The position numbers and the translations under genes were made by a program. A stretch of 64,000 nt of DNA from contig NZ_CP007753.1 in NCBI RefSeq assembly GCF_000757845.1, positions 434,001 through 498,000 on the forward strand, written 5' to 3'. Positions 36,327-46,111 of this stretch are shown piece after piece. Below the pieces are notes generated by a model. That model did not search any database. It was given only the letters and a program-made list of their open reading frames with translations, and was not told the origin of the DNA. Origin of the DNA: Prochlorococcus sp. MIT 0604. GTDB taxonomy: Bacteria; Cyanobacteriota; Cyanobacteriia; PCC-6307; Cyanobiaceae. Positions within the stretch are counted from its first letter, which is position 1, and each line of letters starts with the position of its first letter.

Positions 36327-36914
36327 ATGGCAAATCTAAATCAGCCCCCAAGCAGGGTTACCCCAAATTTATTGCACATACTGAATGCTTTCACTGACAG
36401 CTCAAATACAATAATAAACACTATTGTTGAATTGAACTCTAATACCATAAATAAATATGAATTAATTACAGAAACGGGCCATCTTAAACTTGATAGAGTA
36501 GGTTATTCATCACTTGCGTATCCTTTTGCTTATGGATGTATTCCAAGGACATGGGATGAAGATGGAGATCCGCTTGATGTAGAAATTGTTGGGGTAACTG
36601 AGCCATTGATCCCGGGATCTATTGTGGAAGCAAGGATTATTGGGGTGATGAAATTTGATGATGGTGGAGAGGTCGATGATAAGGTAATAGCGGTTCTCGC
36701 AGATGATAAAAGAATGGATCATATTTCAAGTTATGAAGACCTTGGAGATCATTGGTTAAAAGAAACAAAGTATTATTGGGAGCACTACAAAGATCTAAAA
36801 AAACCAGGAACATGTACTGTCAATGGTTTTTTTGGGATAGAAGAAGCTGTTAAAGTGATTAAAGATTGTGAAGAGAGATACAAAAAAGAAATTGATCCTA
36901 AATTAGTAAATTAA
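36327..36914 (+). CDS. ppa: Inorganic pyrophosphatase, family I (intact active site)
   Basis: Hydrolyses pyrophosphate from biosynthetic reactions. ATG at 36327 gives 195 residues; an in-frame TTG precedes it. In E. coli numbering the catalytic set is complete: E20, K29, E31, R43, Y51, Y55 match, and D79, D81 and D84 (DGDPLD) are D65, D67 and D70; D112, D117, K119 and Y154-K155 follow. The window has a second, very different paralogue at 51661 with an altered active site. This one is the likely working enzyme (inference). Confidence 0.92.
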   Translation: MANLNQPPSRVTPNLLHILNAFTDSSNTIINTIVELNSNTINKYELITETGHLKLDRVGYSSLAYPFAYGCIPRTWDEDGDPLDVEIVGVTEPLIPGSIVEARIIGVMKFDDGGEVDDKVIAVLADDKRMDHISSYEDLGDHWLKETKYYWEHYKDLKKPGTCTVNGFFGIEEAVKVIKDCEERYKKEIDPKLVN

Positions 36915-36920
36915 CTAATT

Positions 36921-37871
36921 TTATTTTTCTCTAAATTTTTCAAATATTTCGCTTAGTATTTCTTCGGCACCTTGCTGCTTTAATTTTTTAGCTAGTTCTT
37001 TGCCTACTTCTTCGGGATCATTAATATTGCCAATATATTGATCTTTAATAAGCCTTTCTCCATCAAGAGATGCAACCATACCAGTAAGGCATAGTTGTTC
37101 ATTCTGAATTTTACTATTCACACCTATTGGGACTTGGCATCCCCCTTCAAGCTCTCTTAAAAAAGCCCTTTCTGCTAGACATCTTTGACTGGTGGGTTTA
37201 TCTTCTAAGATATTTATAATTTCTAAAACTTTTTTATCATCAGATTTACATTCAATGCCTAGTGCTCCTTGGCCAACGGCATGAAGGGAAACTTCACTTG
37301 GGATAATCTGGTGAATTCTTGATTCAAAGCCTAATCTCTTTAAACCAGCGGCCGCAAGAATTATACAATCAAATTCTCCTGCATCTAATTTTTCAATTCT
37401 TGTAATAACATTTCCCCTGATATCTTTGAAAACAAGATGTGGGTACTTATTTCTTAATTGTGCAAGTCTTCTTAGGGAGCTTGTTCCAACAATAGAACCT
37501 TCAGGTAAGTTTTCTAATTTATAACAGTCATTTTTTTTGTTTACTACTAAAGCATCTGCAGGATCCTCCCTTTTTGTAATGCATCCTAATATAAGGCCAT
37601 TAGGCAAATTGGTTGGTAAATCTTTTAGAGAATGTACTGCTATATCTGCATGGCCTACGAGCATTTGTGCTTCAAGTTCTTTTGTAAATAAGCCTTTGTC
37701 GCCTATTTTTGCTAAGGCTACATCAAGGATTTTGTCACCTTGAGTTGCCATAGCTTCTATAGATACCTCTAAATTGGGAATATTTCTTTCTAGTTGATCT
37801 TTAACCCATAAAGTTTGAACCATTGCTAGCTTACTTCTTCTACTAGCTATTTTTAGCTTAAAATTAGTCAT
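36921..37871 (-). CDS. hemC: Porphobilinogen deaminase (hydroxymethylbilane synthase)
   Basis: Assembles hydroxymethylbilane from four porphobilinogens in the haem and chlorophyll pathway. The 316-residue protein has [62 protein letters not shown] and the dipyrromethane-linking Cys in [13 protein letters not shown] is at 37871. It is convergent with the ppa gene, with a 6-nt gap. Other tetrapyrrole genes here are hemL and gltX. Confidence 0.97.
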   Translation of the reverse strand: MTNFKLKIASRRSKLAMVQTLWVKDQLERNIPNLEVSIEAMATQGDKILDVALAKIGDKGLFTKELEAQMLVGHADIAVHSLKDLPTNLPNGLILGCITKREDPADALVVNKKNDCYKLENLPEGSIVGTSSLRRLAQLRNKYPHLVFKDIRGNVITRIEKLDAGEFDCIILAAAGLKRLGFESRIHQIIPSEVSLHAVGQGALGIECKSDDKKVLEIINILEDKPTSQRCLAERAFLRELEGGCQVPIGVNSKIQNEQLCLTGMVASLDGERLIKDQYIGNINDPEEVGKELAKKLKQQGAEEILSEIFEKFREK

Positions 37872-37969
37872 TAAATATTATTTTGAGTTTGAATTAAAAA
37901 TTAAGTCGAATTTATTTTAAGCTATTATTTTGCTAGTTTTTAAAAGCTAATTATTATACTTAACTTTTT

Positions 37970-39154
37970 TTATTTTATATATTCTTTTAAAACCCCATTT
38001 CGATTTGGATGTCTAAGTTTTCTTAGGGCTTTTGCCTCTATTTGTCTAATTCTTTCTCTCGTCACATCAAAAATCTGGCCAATTTCTTCAAGAGTTTTCA
38101 TTCTTCCATCATCAATTCCATATCTCAATCTGAGAACATCTCTTTCTCTTGGACTAAGAGTGGCTAATACTCCTTCCAAATCTTCTCTTAGTAGAGTTTT
38201 AGAAACATCTTGCTCTGGATTTTCTATATCAGCCTCTATAAAGTCTCCTAGTCTTGAGTCTTCTTCTTTCCCTATTGGAGTTTCTAAAGAAATAGGAAGT
38301 TGCGCACTTTTAGCTATAAATCTTAATTTTTCGATTGTCATTTCCATACTCTCAGCGATTTCTTCTTCACTAGGTTTCCTGCCAAATTCTTGGCTAAGAA
38401 CTTTTGTGGTTTTTTTAATTCTGGATATTGTCTCGTATAAGTGAACTGGCAATCTAATAGTTCTACTTTGATCCGCAATTGCTCTTGTAATGGCTTGGCG
38501 AATCCACCAAGTTGCATATGTAGAGAACTTATAACCTTTTTCATGGTCAAATTTTTCCGCTGCCCTAATTAGACCCAAACTTCCTTCTTGGATTAAATCT
38601 TGAAATGATAAACCTCTGTTCATATATTTTTTAGCAATGGAAACAACTAATCTTAAATTTGATTGAACCATTTTTTCTTTAGCTCTCCGCCCTAAGAGAA
38701 GTCTTCTTCTGAATTTGGGAAGAGGCATATCTATTAACTCGGCCCATTCTCTTACAGATGGGAAATGTCCTTTTTCTGACTCATATTGAGTTGCTAGCTC
38801 TTCTAATTGGAGTAAGTCAGCAATTTTTCTTGCAAGCTCAATTTCTTCATCTGGTCTTAAAAGTCTAATTCTTCCAATTTCTTGGAGATAAACTCTTATT
38901 GAATCTTCAGTGTAGATACCTTTTGGCCCAAGTTTTACATTCCCGAGCCCTTTATCTTCTTCTTCAGAATCACTAAATTCATTATTGTTATTTTCAATAT
39001 TGCTTTCGTTTAACTCAGCAGATGTCTGTAAAGATTGATTATTTTTATTACTATCTTCTTCAACTATTGTTTCTAAATTTGTATTAATTTTTTTATTGAT
39101 CTTTTTTTTTGAACTAGGCTTTGAATTCTTTGATTCTGCTGCGACTGGACACAT
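37970..39154 (-). CDS. rpoD: Principal RNA polymerase sigma factor (SigA/RpoD type)
   Basis: Directs RNA polymerase to housekeeping promoters. The 394-residue protein has a polar, Asn/Glu-rich N-terminal arm, region 1.2 ([20 protein letters not shown]), region 2 ([40 protein letters not shown]), region 3 and region 4 ([20 protein letters not shown]). All promoter-contact parts are intact. An AAAGGAG site sits 6 nt before ATG. It is the housekeeping sigma by region composition and size; other group 2 sigmas also exist in these organisms. Confidence 0.95.
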   Translation of the reverse strand: MCPVAAESKNSKPSSKKKINKKINTNLETIVEEDSNKNNQSLQTSAELNESNIENNNNEFSDSEEEDKGLGNVKLGPKGIYTEDSIRVYLQEIGRIRLLRPDEEIELARKIADLLQLEELATQYESEKGHFPSVREWAELIDMPLPKFRRRLLLGRRAKEKMVQSNLRLVVSIAKKYMNRGLSFQDLIQEGSLGLIRAAEKFDHEKGYKFSTYATWWIRQAITRAIADQSRTIRLPVHLYETISRIKKTTKVLSQEFGRKPSEEEIAESMEMTIEKLRFIAKSAQLPISLETPIGKEEDSRLGDFIEADIENPEQDVSKTLLREDLEGVLATLSPRERDVLRLRYGIDDGRMKTLEEIGQIFDVTRERIRQIEAKALRKLRHPNRNGVLKEYIK

Positions 39155-39160
39155 AATTGA

Positions 39161-39167
39161 CTCCTTT
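39161..39167 (-). promoter_or_regulatory. Strong Shine-Dalgarno site of rpoD
   Basis: On the minus strand AAAGGAG lies 6 nt before the ATG at 39154. Few genes in this window have such a good match, so it fixes the rpoD start. Confidence 0.75.
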
Positions 39168-39286
39168 CTACGGTGAATTTAACTAGATAAAATTTTATTT
39201 AGGGCTAATTTGAACATTTAGTAGTAAAGTTCCCTTAATGTTTAAAAAACTTTTTCACAAAATGAGAATAAGAAAAGTTTTCTAAA

Positions 39287-39315
39287 TTGTTGAAAAATTT
39301 AAATAGTGCTATAGA
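39287..39315 (+). promoter_or_regulatory. Sigma-70-type promoter candidate in the rpoD-priA gap
   Basis: TTGTTG (39287-39292), a 17-nt spacer, then TATAGA (39310-39315). Predicted start is near 39322, about 154 nt before the priA TTG. It is a good but unproven match in AT-rich DNA. Confidence 0.45.
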
Positions 39316-39475
39316 TTACCTAAAGTAAAAAGTCTTGGGATTTCTCAGACAGGCAGATCATTTTTGAATTTTCAGTCAATGATCAGAGCTTCATGTCTCC
39401 CTTAAGAACAGGATACTTACAATGTGCAAAAAACACTTTGTGGAATGTTCAACAATCCAATACTAAGAAAAAGTT

Positions 39476-41752
39476 TTGAAGCCGGCAAGTAATCAGTTAT
39501 TAAATATCTCCTATAAATTGGAAATTTTGCTTGATATAGGTAGTAGTAATGAAAGCTTTTACTATTTAGATGGAAATAATCTTGGAGCAGAAGTTGGAGA
39601 TATTGTAAGTGTGAGACTAAGGGGGAGATTATTGAATGGGTTGGTGATCTCCAAAAAAGACTTTTCGACAATCAATAATGATGAATCAAATATTACTGGA
39701 GGAAAAAGCATAAGATATTTGTTTGTTGAAAGTATTTTGCAGAAAAAAATAATTGATGAATCTTGGAGAGAATTGATAGACTCCCTCGCCTCTTTTTATA
39801 TGGTTAGTAATTTAAAAATGTTTAAAACTGCATTTCCTCCTGGCTGGATTGGTAAATATAAGAATTTCTCTAAAGGTTTAAAAGATCAAATATGGATTGA
39901 AACTAAAAAAGAATTTGATATTAAGAAAAATGGATTAACCAAAAAAGAATTTTTTTTAATGGATACTTTATCTAAAAAAGGTAATTGGCAAAGTGAATTA
40001 ATAAAGTCTGGTTTTAATTACACTCTAATTAACTCAATGGTCAGTAAAAATTATCTTGCTAAATCTAAAAGAAAAAAAAATATAAATAGTAAATTAAATT
40101 CCTTTGTAAAAGATCATAATGCAACGAAAAAACCAAATCTTACAAATGAGCAAAAAATTGCATTTCAAGAATTTCAAACAATGAAACCAGGAGATGCATT
40201 ACTTCTTTGGGGCGAGACAGGTTCCGGTAAAACAGAAGTGTATATGAGAATTGCTGAAGATCAATTTCTTAAGAAAAAAAGTTGTTTGATACTAGCCCCA
40301 GAAATTGGATTAATTCCTCAACTTATTGATAGGTTTAGTAAGCGATTTAATAATGTCGTTTACGAATATCATAGTAATTGTTCTCCCGATCATAGAACTT
40401 TAGTTTGGAAGAAAATTATTAATGCTAATGAACCCTTAATAGTAATAGGTACAAGGTCGGCAGTTTTTCTCCCAATCAAAAATCTGGGATTAATAATAAT
40501 GGATGAAGAACATGATGTTTCTTATAAGCAAGATAGTCCTATGCCTTGCTATGACGCGAGAGAGATTGCTATTGAAATAGTAAAAAGGAATTCTGCAAAG
40601 TTAATTTTTGGGAGTGCAACCCCATCAATGAAGACTTGGAAAAAGTGTATTTTTGAAAGGAATTTTAAATTGGTAAGAATGATTCAAAGGATATCCAGTA
40701 ATGAGACTCCTGAAATAAAAATTATTGATATGCGGGATGAGTTCAAGAAGGGAAATATGAAAATTTTTTCCAATGAATTATTACAATTGCTTCCTCAACT
40801 ACGCTTAAAAAAAGAGCAAGCAATAATTTTGATCCCTAGGAGGGGACATAGTGGATTTTTAAGTTGTAGAAATTGCGGATATTTAATAAATTGCCCCAAC
40901 TGTGACATTCCTTTATCAGTTCATCTCGGATCACAAGGAAAAAAATGGTTAAGGTGTCATTGGTGTGATCATAAATCAAGATTGATCAATCGTTGCCCAG
41001 ATTGTCATTCAACTGCTTTCAAACCTTTTGGAATAGGTACGCAAAGGGTAATAGAGTTTTTAAATGAAGAATTTCCTGACTTAAGAGTACTTCGCTTTGA
41101 TAGAGATACAACTTCAGGAAAGGATGGTCATAGAGATATTCTTTCAAAGTTTTCTAAAGGTGATGCTGATATTCTTGTCGGTACTCAGATGTTGGCAAAA
41201 GGTATTGACATCCCCAATATTACTCTTTCAGTAGTGATTGCAGCAGATGGGTTGCTTCATCGCCCAGATATTTCAGCAGAAGAAAAATCATTACAATTAT
41301 TTTTGCAAGTAGCAGGAAGGGCTGGCAGGGCACAAAAAAAAGGGAAAGTAATTTTTCAAACATATAAACCTAACCACCCGGTGATTTCGTATCTTCAAAA
41401 AAGAGATTATGAAAGATTCTTAATTGAAAACTCTAGATTGAGAAAGGATGCTAATTTATTTCCATTTTGCACAATTTGCCTACTTAAATTATCAGGTGAA
41501 AATTATGAATTAACTGAGTCAATTGCAATAAAATTAGCAAAATATCTACTAAGTTTTTGTGAGAAAAAGAACTGGAAATTAATTGGTCCTGCCCCTAGTT
41601 TAATAGCTAAAGTCGGTAAAAAATTTAGATGGCAGATATTAATACATGGTCCTGAAGGAACAAAGATACCTTTACCTGATAGATCAATATTATGGAAACT
41701 TATTCCAAAAAATGTTTTCTTAACAATAGATGTTAATCCAGCAGAGTTGTAA
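39476..41752 (+). CDS. priA: Primosomal protein N' (replication restart helicase PriA)
   Basis: Restarts stalled replication forks. The 758-residue protein has the helicase core: LLWGETGSGKTEVYM (Walker A, about 246-254) and IIMDEEHD (Walker B, about 343), plus VGTQMLAKGIDIPN and the arginine-finger part VAGRAGRAQKKG. Eight cysteines from about 464 to 510 (CRNCGYLINCPNC and CHWCDHKSRLINRCPDC) form two zinc sites typical of PriA. The start is TTG at 39476. The stop abuts the convergent DUF3153 gene stop with no spacer. Confidence 0.95.
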   Translation: MKPASNQLLNISYKLEILLDIGSSNESFYYLDGNNLGAEVGDIVSVRLRGRLLNGLVISKKDFSTINNDESNITGGKSIRYLFVESILQKKIIDESWRELIDSLASFYMVSNLKMFKTAFPPGWIGKYKNFSKGLKDQIWIETKKEFDIKKNGLTKKEFFLMDTLSKKGNWQSELIKSGFNYTLINSMVSKNYLAKSKRKKNINSKLNSFVKDHNATKKPNLTNEQKIAFQEFQTMKPGDALLLWGETGSGKTEVYMRIAEDQFLKKKSCLILAPEIGLIPQLIDRFSKRFNNVVYEYHSNCSPDHRTLVWKKIINANEPLIVIGTRSAVFLPIKNLGLIIMDEEHDVSYKQDSPMPCYDAREIAIEIVKRNSAKLIFGSATPSMKTWKKCIFERNFKLVRMIQRISSNETPEIKIIDMRDEFKKGNMKIFSNELLQLLPQLRLKKEQAIILIPRRGHSGFLSCRNCGYLINCPNCDIPLSVHLGSQGKKWLRCHWCDHKSRLINRCPDCHSTAFKPFGIGTQRVIEFLNEEFPDLRVLRFDRDTTSGKDGHRDILSKFSKGDADILVGTQMLAKGIDIPNITLSVVIAADGLLHRPDISAEEKSLQLFLQVAGRAGRAQKKGKVIFQTYKPNHPVISYLQKRDYERFLIENSRLRKDANLFPFCTICLLKLSGENYELTESIAIKLAKYLLSFCEKKNWKLIGPAPSLIAKVGKKFRWQILIHGPEGTKIPLPDRSILWKLIPKNVFLTIDVNPAEL

Positions 41753-42862
41753 TTACTTTGATGGAAGTTGAGGTAAATCTGAACCTAATTTAAATCTATA
41801 GAATCTTAATAAATAAGCCAATATTATAATTATTAAAATAATAGATATCCCAATCAAGAGTTTGTTGAGGCTCCAGAAAGAAAATTCAAGACTATTTATC
41901 TGCCCTTGATTTAAATCCCAAATTATTAGATTTTTTGTGATTTCTAAATTTGAATTATTTTTATCGGTAAGGATAGCTTTATTAGGGTGAATAATTTTGA
42001 AAATAAGTTCTAAATTATCAATGCCTTTAATAGAATTTAGATCCAAATCTAACCTGTAAAAGTATTTTTTAAAAAAAATGAAGTTTTTTTGAGTAGCATT
42101 AATTTTTATATTTGTTGATTCTCCCGCTAACTCTCCAGCTGTATTTTGGGTGATTATAAGAACTTGCTTTGTATCCTCTAAATTGAGATTTTTATGTTTC
42201 AAAGAAAAGGTTGATTCGTCTTGTTCAATTTCTGCGTCAGGAAAAATATCTTTCATCTTCTCTTCAAATTTTAATTGCCAAGGAAATTTCTTTATGTATT
42301 TACTCTCTATCACTAAATTATTAGTTATTGAATCAAGTTCACTAAGATCAAGAGTATCCTCAATTTTTACGCAGCCACTTAAAAGTGGAATTAATAATAA
42401 TAGTATTAAAAAAATGATCAGTGAAAAGCCTTTCTGAAAGGGTTTTGTTTCACCAGTTGGTGTCTCTGTTACATTAATAAATTTTTTTTTCTTCAATACT
42501 TCTCTTTTTTTGCGCAGTGAGTTAAGAGATTTTCTATTGAGTGATGGGTCGCTTTCAAACTGTACGTTCCAATTTTCTGGCTTTTTAATGTCAGGAGAGT
42601 CTATAACTTCCATCAAATATTTTGCATTTTCTCTCGTCTTATTATCGTAAGATTTTAGAAGTTCTTTACAAAAACTTTTAGCCTCCACCCTTTTATTGAT
42701 ACCACATAGAGCAGTAATTAAGATTGTTCTTAAATTTACTCCCTCTTTGCTTGATAAAGGAAATGATTCGATTATGGGCAAAAGAAATTCAATACAATAA
42801 TGATACTCCCCTTTAGCTAAAGCAAGTTCTACTTTTTCTAAAACTTGCTCATAATTTTTCAT
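41753..42862 (-). CDS. DUF3153-type membrane protein with TPR-like N-terminus
   Basis: The 369-residue protein has a helical N-terminal part (LEKVELALAKGEYHYCIEFL) that looks TPR-like, a basic linker (LRKKREVLKKKK), a membrane helix with lipobox-like LLLLIPLLSGC, then a beta-rich domain (VKIEDTLDLSELDSITNNLV) and a C-terminal helix (LLIGISIILIIIILAYLLRFY). The part after LSGC is typical of DUF3153 from cyanobacteria. The fusion of a helical cytosolic part to it is notable. It follows argB by 3 nt on the same strand. Function is unknown. Confidence 0.75.
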   Translation of the reverse strand: MKNYEQVLEKVELALAKGEYHYCIEFLLPIIESFPLSSKEGVNLRTILITALCGINKRVEAKSFCKELLKSYDNKTRENAKYLMEVIDSPDIKKPENWNVQFESDPSLNRKSLNSLRKKREVLKKKKFINVTETPTGETKPFQKGFSLIIFLILLLLIPLLSGCVKIEDTLDLSELDSITNNLVIESKYIKKFPWQLKFEEKMKDIFPDAEIEQDESTFSLKHKNLNLEDTKQVLIITQNTAGELAGESTNIKINATQKNFIFFKKYFYRLDLDLNSIKGIDNLELIFKIIHPNKAILTDKNNSNLEITKNLIIWDLNQGQINSLEFSFWSLNKLLIGISIILIIIILAYLLRFYRFKLGSDLPQLPSK

Positions 42863-42865
42863 GGG

Positions 42866-43717
42866 TTAGGCGACTATCATTGTACCTATTCCTGAATTTG
42901 TAAAAATCTCAAGAAGTAATGAATGTTCTATTCTTCCATCAATTATGTGAGCTGCTTTGACTCCTTGGGCTAAAGCTCTTATACAGCATTCTGTCTTTGG
43001 AATCATACCTTCAGTCACAATTCTTTTATCAATAAAATCCCTTGCCTCTTTGAGATTAGTTTTTTCAACAAGACTATTTTTGTTATCTTTTTCTTTTAAA
43101 ATCCCTTGAGTATCAGTAAGAAGAATAAGTTTTTCTGCATTTATTGCAGCAGCAATTTCTCCAGCAACAAAATCCGCATTAATGTTATGGGAAATTCCCT
43201 CTAAGGTTGATCCAATGCTAGAAATAATTGGGATGTATCCTTTAGAAATAAGAGGATCTAATATTTCAGGATTGATTTTTGTAACCTCTCCCACCAACCC
43301 ATGGCTACCATCTCCTAGTTCTCTAGATTGAATTAAGTTGCCATCAAGACCTGATATCCCCACAGCTAATGACCCAGTTTTATTAATCCCTTTTACAATT
43401 TGTTTGTTAACTCTACCCATTAGAACCATCTCGACAATTTCCATTGTTTTTTGATCAGTAATTCTTAATCCATTTTCGAATTTAGGAGATATTTCTAATT
43501 TCTTTAACCAATTATTAATCTCTGGCCCACCTCCATGAATTACTATCGGACAAACCCCAACGGTTGATAAAAGTGCGATGTCTCTAAAAAAAGCATTTTT
43601 TAAATTATCATTTTCCATAACAGAACCACCATACTTGATAACAATTTTTCTACCTGAGAAACTTTGTATATATGGGAGTGCTTCGCTTAATATTGATACT
43701 CTTTGAGAATCATTCAT
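42866..43717 (-). CDS. argB: Acetylglutamate kinase
   Basis: Second step of arginine synthesis. The 283-residue protein has [41 protein letters not shown] and SGLDGNLI, then [14 protein letters not shown] and the C-terminal [13 protein letters not shown] and [16 protein letters not shown]. In cyanobacteria ArgB is feedback-controlled by Arg and relieved by PII. The ATG is at 43717. It is read just before the DUF3153 gene. Confidence 0.96.
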   Translation of the reverse strand: MNDSQRVSILSEALPYIQSFSGRKIVIKYGGSVMENDNLKNAFFRDIALLSTVGVCPIVIHGGGPEINNWLKKLEISPKFENGLRITDQKTMEIVEMVLMGRVNKQIVKGINKTGSLAVGISGLDGNLIQSRELGDGSHGLVGEVTKINPEILDPLISKGYIPIISSIGSTLEGISHNINADFVAGEIAAAINAEKLILLTDTQGILKEKDNKNSLVEKTNLKEARDFIDKRIVTEGMIPKTECCIRALAQGVKAAHIIDGRIEHSLLLEIFTNSGIGTMIVA

Positions 43718-43781
43718 TATTAAAATTCATTAAAACTTGATTGAATTGAGAAATTAGGTTTTTACAAATATATCCCTATAT

Positions 43782-44312
43782 TCAATAAAAGAGAATAAAA
43801 TCAAATTCTTTTTTATTATCGTCGATAATAAATTCTGATTCAAGACCTTTGACGAAAAACCTGTTTAATCTTTCTTGTTTTTCAAGCCATTTTTCTAGAG
43901 GAACAGCGTTTAATTCGAAACGCATTCTGAGACCATTTTTTTCTTCCTTTGTAATTTCTTCTATTTCTTTTAATTGAGGGGGGTTATCCTCGTCCCATAA
44001 ATTTAAAGATTCTAATGAGGATTCAAGATGAGCTTTTATCCCATACCTCCATCTTGTAACATCTTTAACTAGTGCTGTTAATTCTTTTGGTCGATTAAAT
44101 TTATTTGTCGCAAAATTTGTCTTGTCAAACAATTCTACAGGAGGTATTTCGGAAGTCTTTAAGCCTAATCCAATTAGGAAAATAGGTACTCCATAAAAAA
44201 AAGTAGGTACACTTAAATTTACTGAGTCTGTAAAATAAGCAGTCATCCCAATAAAAGCTAATATACCCCCAGCGGTTACGATTAAGTTTCCAGGCGATAA
44301 GTATTTCTTCAT
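43782..44312 (-). CDS. DUF2854-type membrane protein
   Basis: The 176-residue protein has two N-terminal membrane helices (LIVTAGGILAFIGMTAYF and FFYGVPIFLIGLGL), then a soluble part with TRWRYGIKAHLESSLESLNL and RMRFELNAVPLEKWLEK. This order matches my recall of the DUF2854 family of cyanobacteria and plants. Function is not known. ATG is at 44312. It is separated from argB by 64 nt, and divergent from the 60-aa gene at 44355. Confidence 0.75.
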   Translation of the reverse strand: MKKYLSPGNLIVTAGGILAFIGMTAYFTDSVNLSVPTFFYGVPIFLIGLGLKTSEIPPVELFDKTNFATNKFNRPKELTALVKDVTRWRYGIKAHLESSLESLNLWDEDNPPQLKEIEEITKEEKNGLRMRFELNAVPLEKWLEKQERLNRFFVKGLESEFIIDDNKKEFDFILFY

Positions 44313-44354
44313 TTTGATTTAGTAGAATGAGTTTTAAATGGGCTAACAAGTATT

Positions 44355-44537
44355 ATGCAAGATCCTAATACTGCAAATCAAGGAGATTTAATTTTTAAAC
44401 TTGATCAAGATAGAGCATGGATACTAGAAAATCTTGATAAGGGTAAATGGCCAGAAATCAGAAGCGAACTTGCCGCGCTTGAAAGAAAAATAAGCAAATT
44501 AATTATAAGTGTTCAAGAAAATAATGTTGATATTTGA
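44355..44537 (+). CDS. Small conserved-looking protein (60 aa), unknown
   Basis: ATG at 44355 opens MQDPNTANQGDLIFKLDQDR and goes on to AWILENLDKGKWPEIRSELA with an amphipathic helix (ALERKISKLIISVQENN). It is soluble and acidic, suited to a coiled-coil contact. I do not recognise it. It is divergent from the DUF2854 gene and ends one nt before the stop of the convergent ssb gene. That compact fit suggests a real gene. Confidence 0.6.
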   Translation: MQDPNTANQGDLIFKLDQDRAWILENLDKGKWPEIRSELAALERKISKLIISVQENNVDI

Positions 44538-44538
44538 T

Positions 44539-44964
44539 TTAAAAAGGTATTTCGTCAACTTCAGGTACTAAAGGTGAACTATCCCAACTAGATTTTTTGG
44601 TGGTTTCTTTATTTTCAAATGACTCATTTTTTTCTTTTTGATCAGAATTTAAAACGTCAACTTGCGATATTTGATGAATCTTTGAAGCTGTTAGTTCTGG
44701 TTGCTTTTCTTTTGTTCCGTCTTTTCTAGTTACAGAATTCATCTTTAGACGTCCCTCAATTACAATATTTTGCCCCTCCTTTAGTTCATCTACCATTTCT
44801 TGGGCAATATTTCCCCACCCTATGATCTTGAGATCTCTTGTTGGATCTTCACTACGTAATCCTTTAAAATTAACAATCATTTCTGCAATTGGAGTTTGGT
44901 TCTCTTTGGTATACCTCATTTGGGGAGCGCTATTAATTACCGCCTGAATTAAACAATGATTCAT
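44539..44964 (-). CDS. ssb: Single-stranded DNA-binding protein
   Basis: Covers ssDNA at forks and recruits partners by its C-terminal tail. The 141-residue protein has an OB fold (LIQAVINSAPQMRYTKENQT, LKIIGWGNIAQEMVDELKEG, IVIEGRLKMNSVTRKDG) and ends VDEIPF, the acidic tip used to bind PriA, RecO and others. The linker is Lys/Glu/Ser-rich. ATG is at 44964. It is convergent with the 60-aa gene and divergent from cobK. Confidence 0.93.
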   Translation of the reverse strand: MNHCLIQAVINSAPQMRYTKENQTPIAEMIVNFKGLRSEDPTRDLKIIGWGNIAQEMVDELKEGQNIVIEGRLKMNSVTRKDGTKEKQPELTASKIHQISQVDVLNSDQKEKNESFENKETTKKSSWDSSPLVPEVDEIPF

Positions 44965-44992
44965 TACTTACTATTTAATTAAAGACATACTG

Positions 44993-45799
44993 ATGCAGAA
45001 TCAAGAAAAATGCCACGAAAATGTTTGGATCCTATCAGGAACTTCGGATGGACCCATAATAGCTAATATGCTTCTTGAACTTAATTATTCAGTTTTTGCA
45101 AGTGTTTTAACTTATAAAGCAGGGCAAGCTTATATTGAAAATCCAAAGTTACATATCATTACGGGTATATTAAAAAATAAAGATGAAATAATTAATTTCA
45201 TAAAAAAGAATAAAATCAAATGCGTTGTCGATGCTACTCATCCGTTTGCTGTGATAATTTCTAAAAATCTTAATAATGCATGTAAAGAAATAAATATACC
45301 TCTTTTACTATTTGAGAGGAAATCTCTAATAAATAACACTAATAATATTTTTTATATTGAAGATTTAAAGGATATAGATAATGTTGATCTAGAAAATAAA
45401 AATATTCTTCTGGCAATAGGATCAAGATTCCTTAACGATACAGCTAATTATTATATGAATTGTAAAGCAAATGTATTTACAAGGGTACTACCAACTTATG
45501 AGAGTATAACTAAAGCTTTTGGATCATGTATCGAAAATTCAAATATAGCGATTCTAGAACCGAGTAAAAATAATGAAAGTATTTTAGAAAAAAAACTTTG
45601 TGATTTTTGGGAGATAGATTATGTTCTATGCAGAGATTCTGGAAGTTATTCTCAGAAAAACTGGGAGAGTATAGTTTTTGGAAGTAAAATGAAGTTATTT
45701 TTGGTTAAAAGGCCTAAAGTTAAAAATGATTATTCTTACTCTTTTAATCAATATCACAATTTGATAAATCACATAATTAAAACAAATATTGATATTTAA
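44993..45799 (+). CDS. cobK: Precorrin-6A reductase
   Basis: NADPH-dependent reduction of precorrin-6A (or cobalt analogue) in cobalamin synthesis. The 268-residue protein has VWILSGTSDGPIIANMLLEL at the N-terminus, IKCVVDATHPFAVIISKNLN (the DATHPFA motif) and IAILEPSKNNE and CRDSGSYSQKNWE, as in CobK/CbiJ. ATG is at 44993. It is 28 nt from the divergent ssb and is followed by cutA. Other cobalamin genes in the window lie tens of kb away. Confidence 0.9.
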   Translation: MQNQEKCHENVWILSGTSDGPIIANMLLELNYSVFASVLTYKAGQAYIENPKLHIITGILKNKDEIINFIKKNKIKCVVDATHPFAVIISKNLNNACKEINIPLLLFERKSLINNTNNIFYIEDLKDIDNVDLENKNILLAIGSRFLNDTANYYMNCKANVFTRVLPTYESITKAFGSCIENSNIAILEPSKNNESILEKKLCDFWEIDYVLCRDSGSYSQKNWESIVFGSKMKLFLVKRPKVKNDYSYSFNQYHNLINHIIKTNIDI

Positions 45800-45805
45800 T
45801 TCATT

Positions 45806-46111
45806 ATGGAAGTATTAGTTATGATCACAACTGAATCAAGTAGAACAAATGCTTTGCGAATCGGGAAATTACTAATACAAAATAAGCTCGCAGCTTGTGT
45901 TTCGATAAAGCAAATTTTTTCAATTTATGAGTGGGATGATAATATTGAAGAAAATAAGGAGTTTGAAATTACAATAAAAAGTAAACCAGAATTTAAAGAT
46001 TATTTAATTGAGTTCTTAAATAAAATTTCTACATATGATGTCCCACAAATTATTTACAAAAAATACTATTCTGAAATGAAATATTTTGATTGGATCAACA
46101 AGAATATTTGA
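45806..46111 (+). CDS. cutA: Divalent-cation tolerance protein CutA
   Basis: Small trimeric protein of the PII-like fold linked to copper tolerance. The 101 residues include TTESSRTNALRIGKLLIQNK, LAACVSIKQIFSIYEWDDNI, the EFEITIKSKPEFKDYLIEFL region and YDVPQIIY. ATG is at 45806, 6 nt after cobK. Its stop TGA touches the stop of the convergent PfkB gene. Confidence 0.93.
   Translation: MEVLVMITTESSRTNALRIGKLLIQNKLAACVSIKQIFSIYEWDDNIEENKEFEITIKSKPEFKDYLIEFLNKISTYDVPQIIYKKYYSEMKYFDWINKNI

Larger units (their letters stand above)
39155..39475. other. 321-nt gap between divergent rpoD and priA (leader or small RNA candidate)
   Basis: This gap is the longest in the window with no recognised coding or RNA gene. 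It holds the rpoD ribosome site and 5' leader on the minus strand, and on the plus strand a promoter-like element (39287-39315), a hairpin at 39356-39384 (GATCATT / AATGATC) and further short stems with Cys/Trp-poor, stop-rich sequence. I see no ORF of 25 or more codons with a good start. It is either a long priA leader or a small RNA. Confidence 0.4.
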
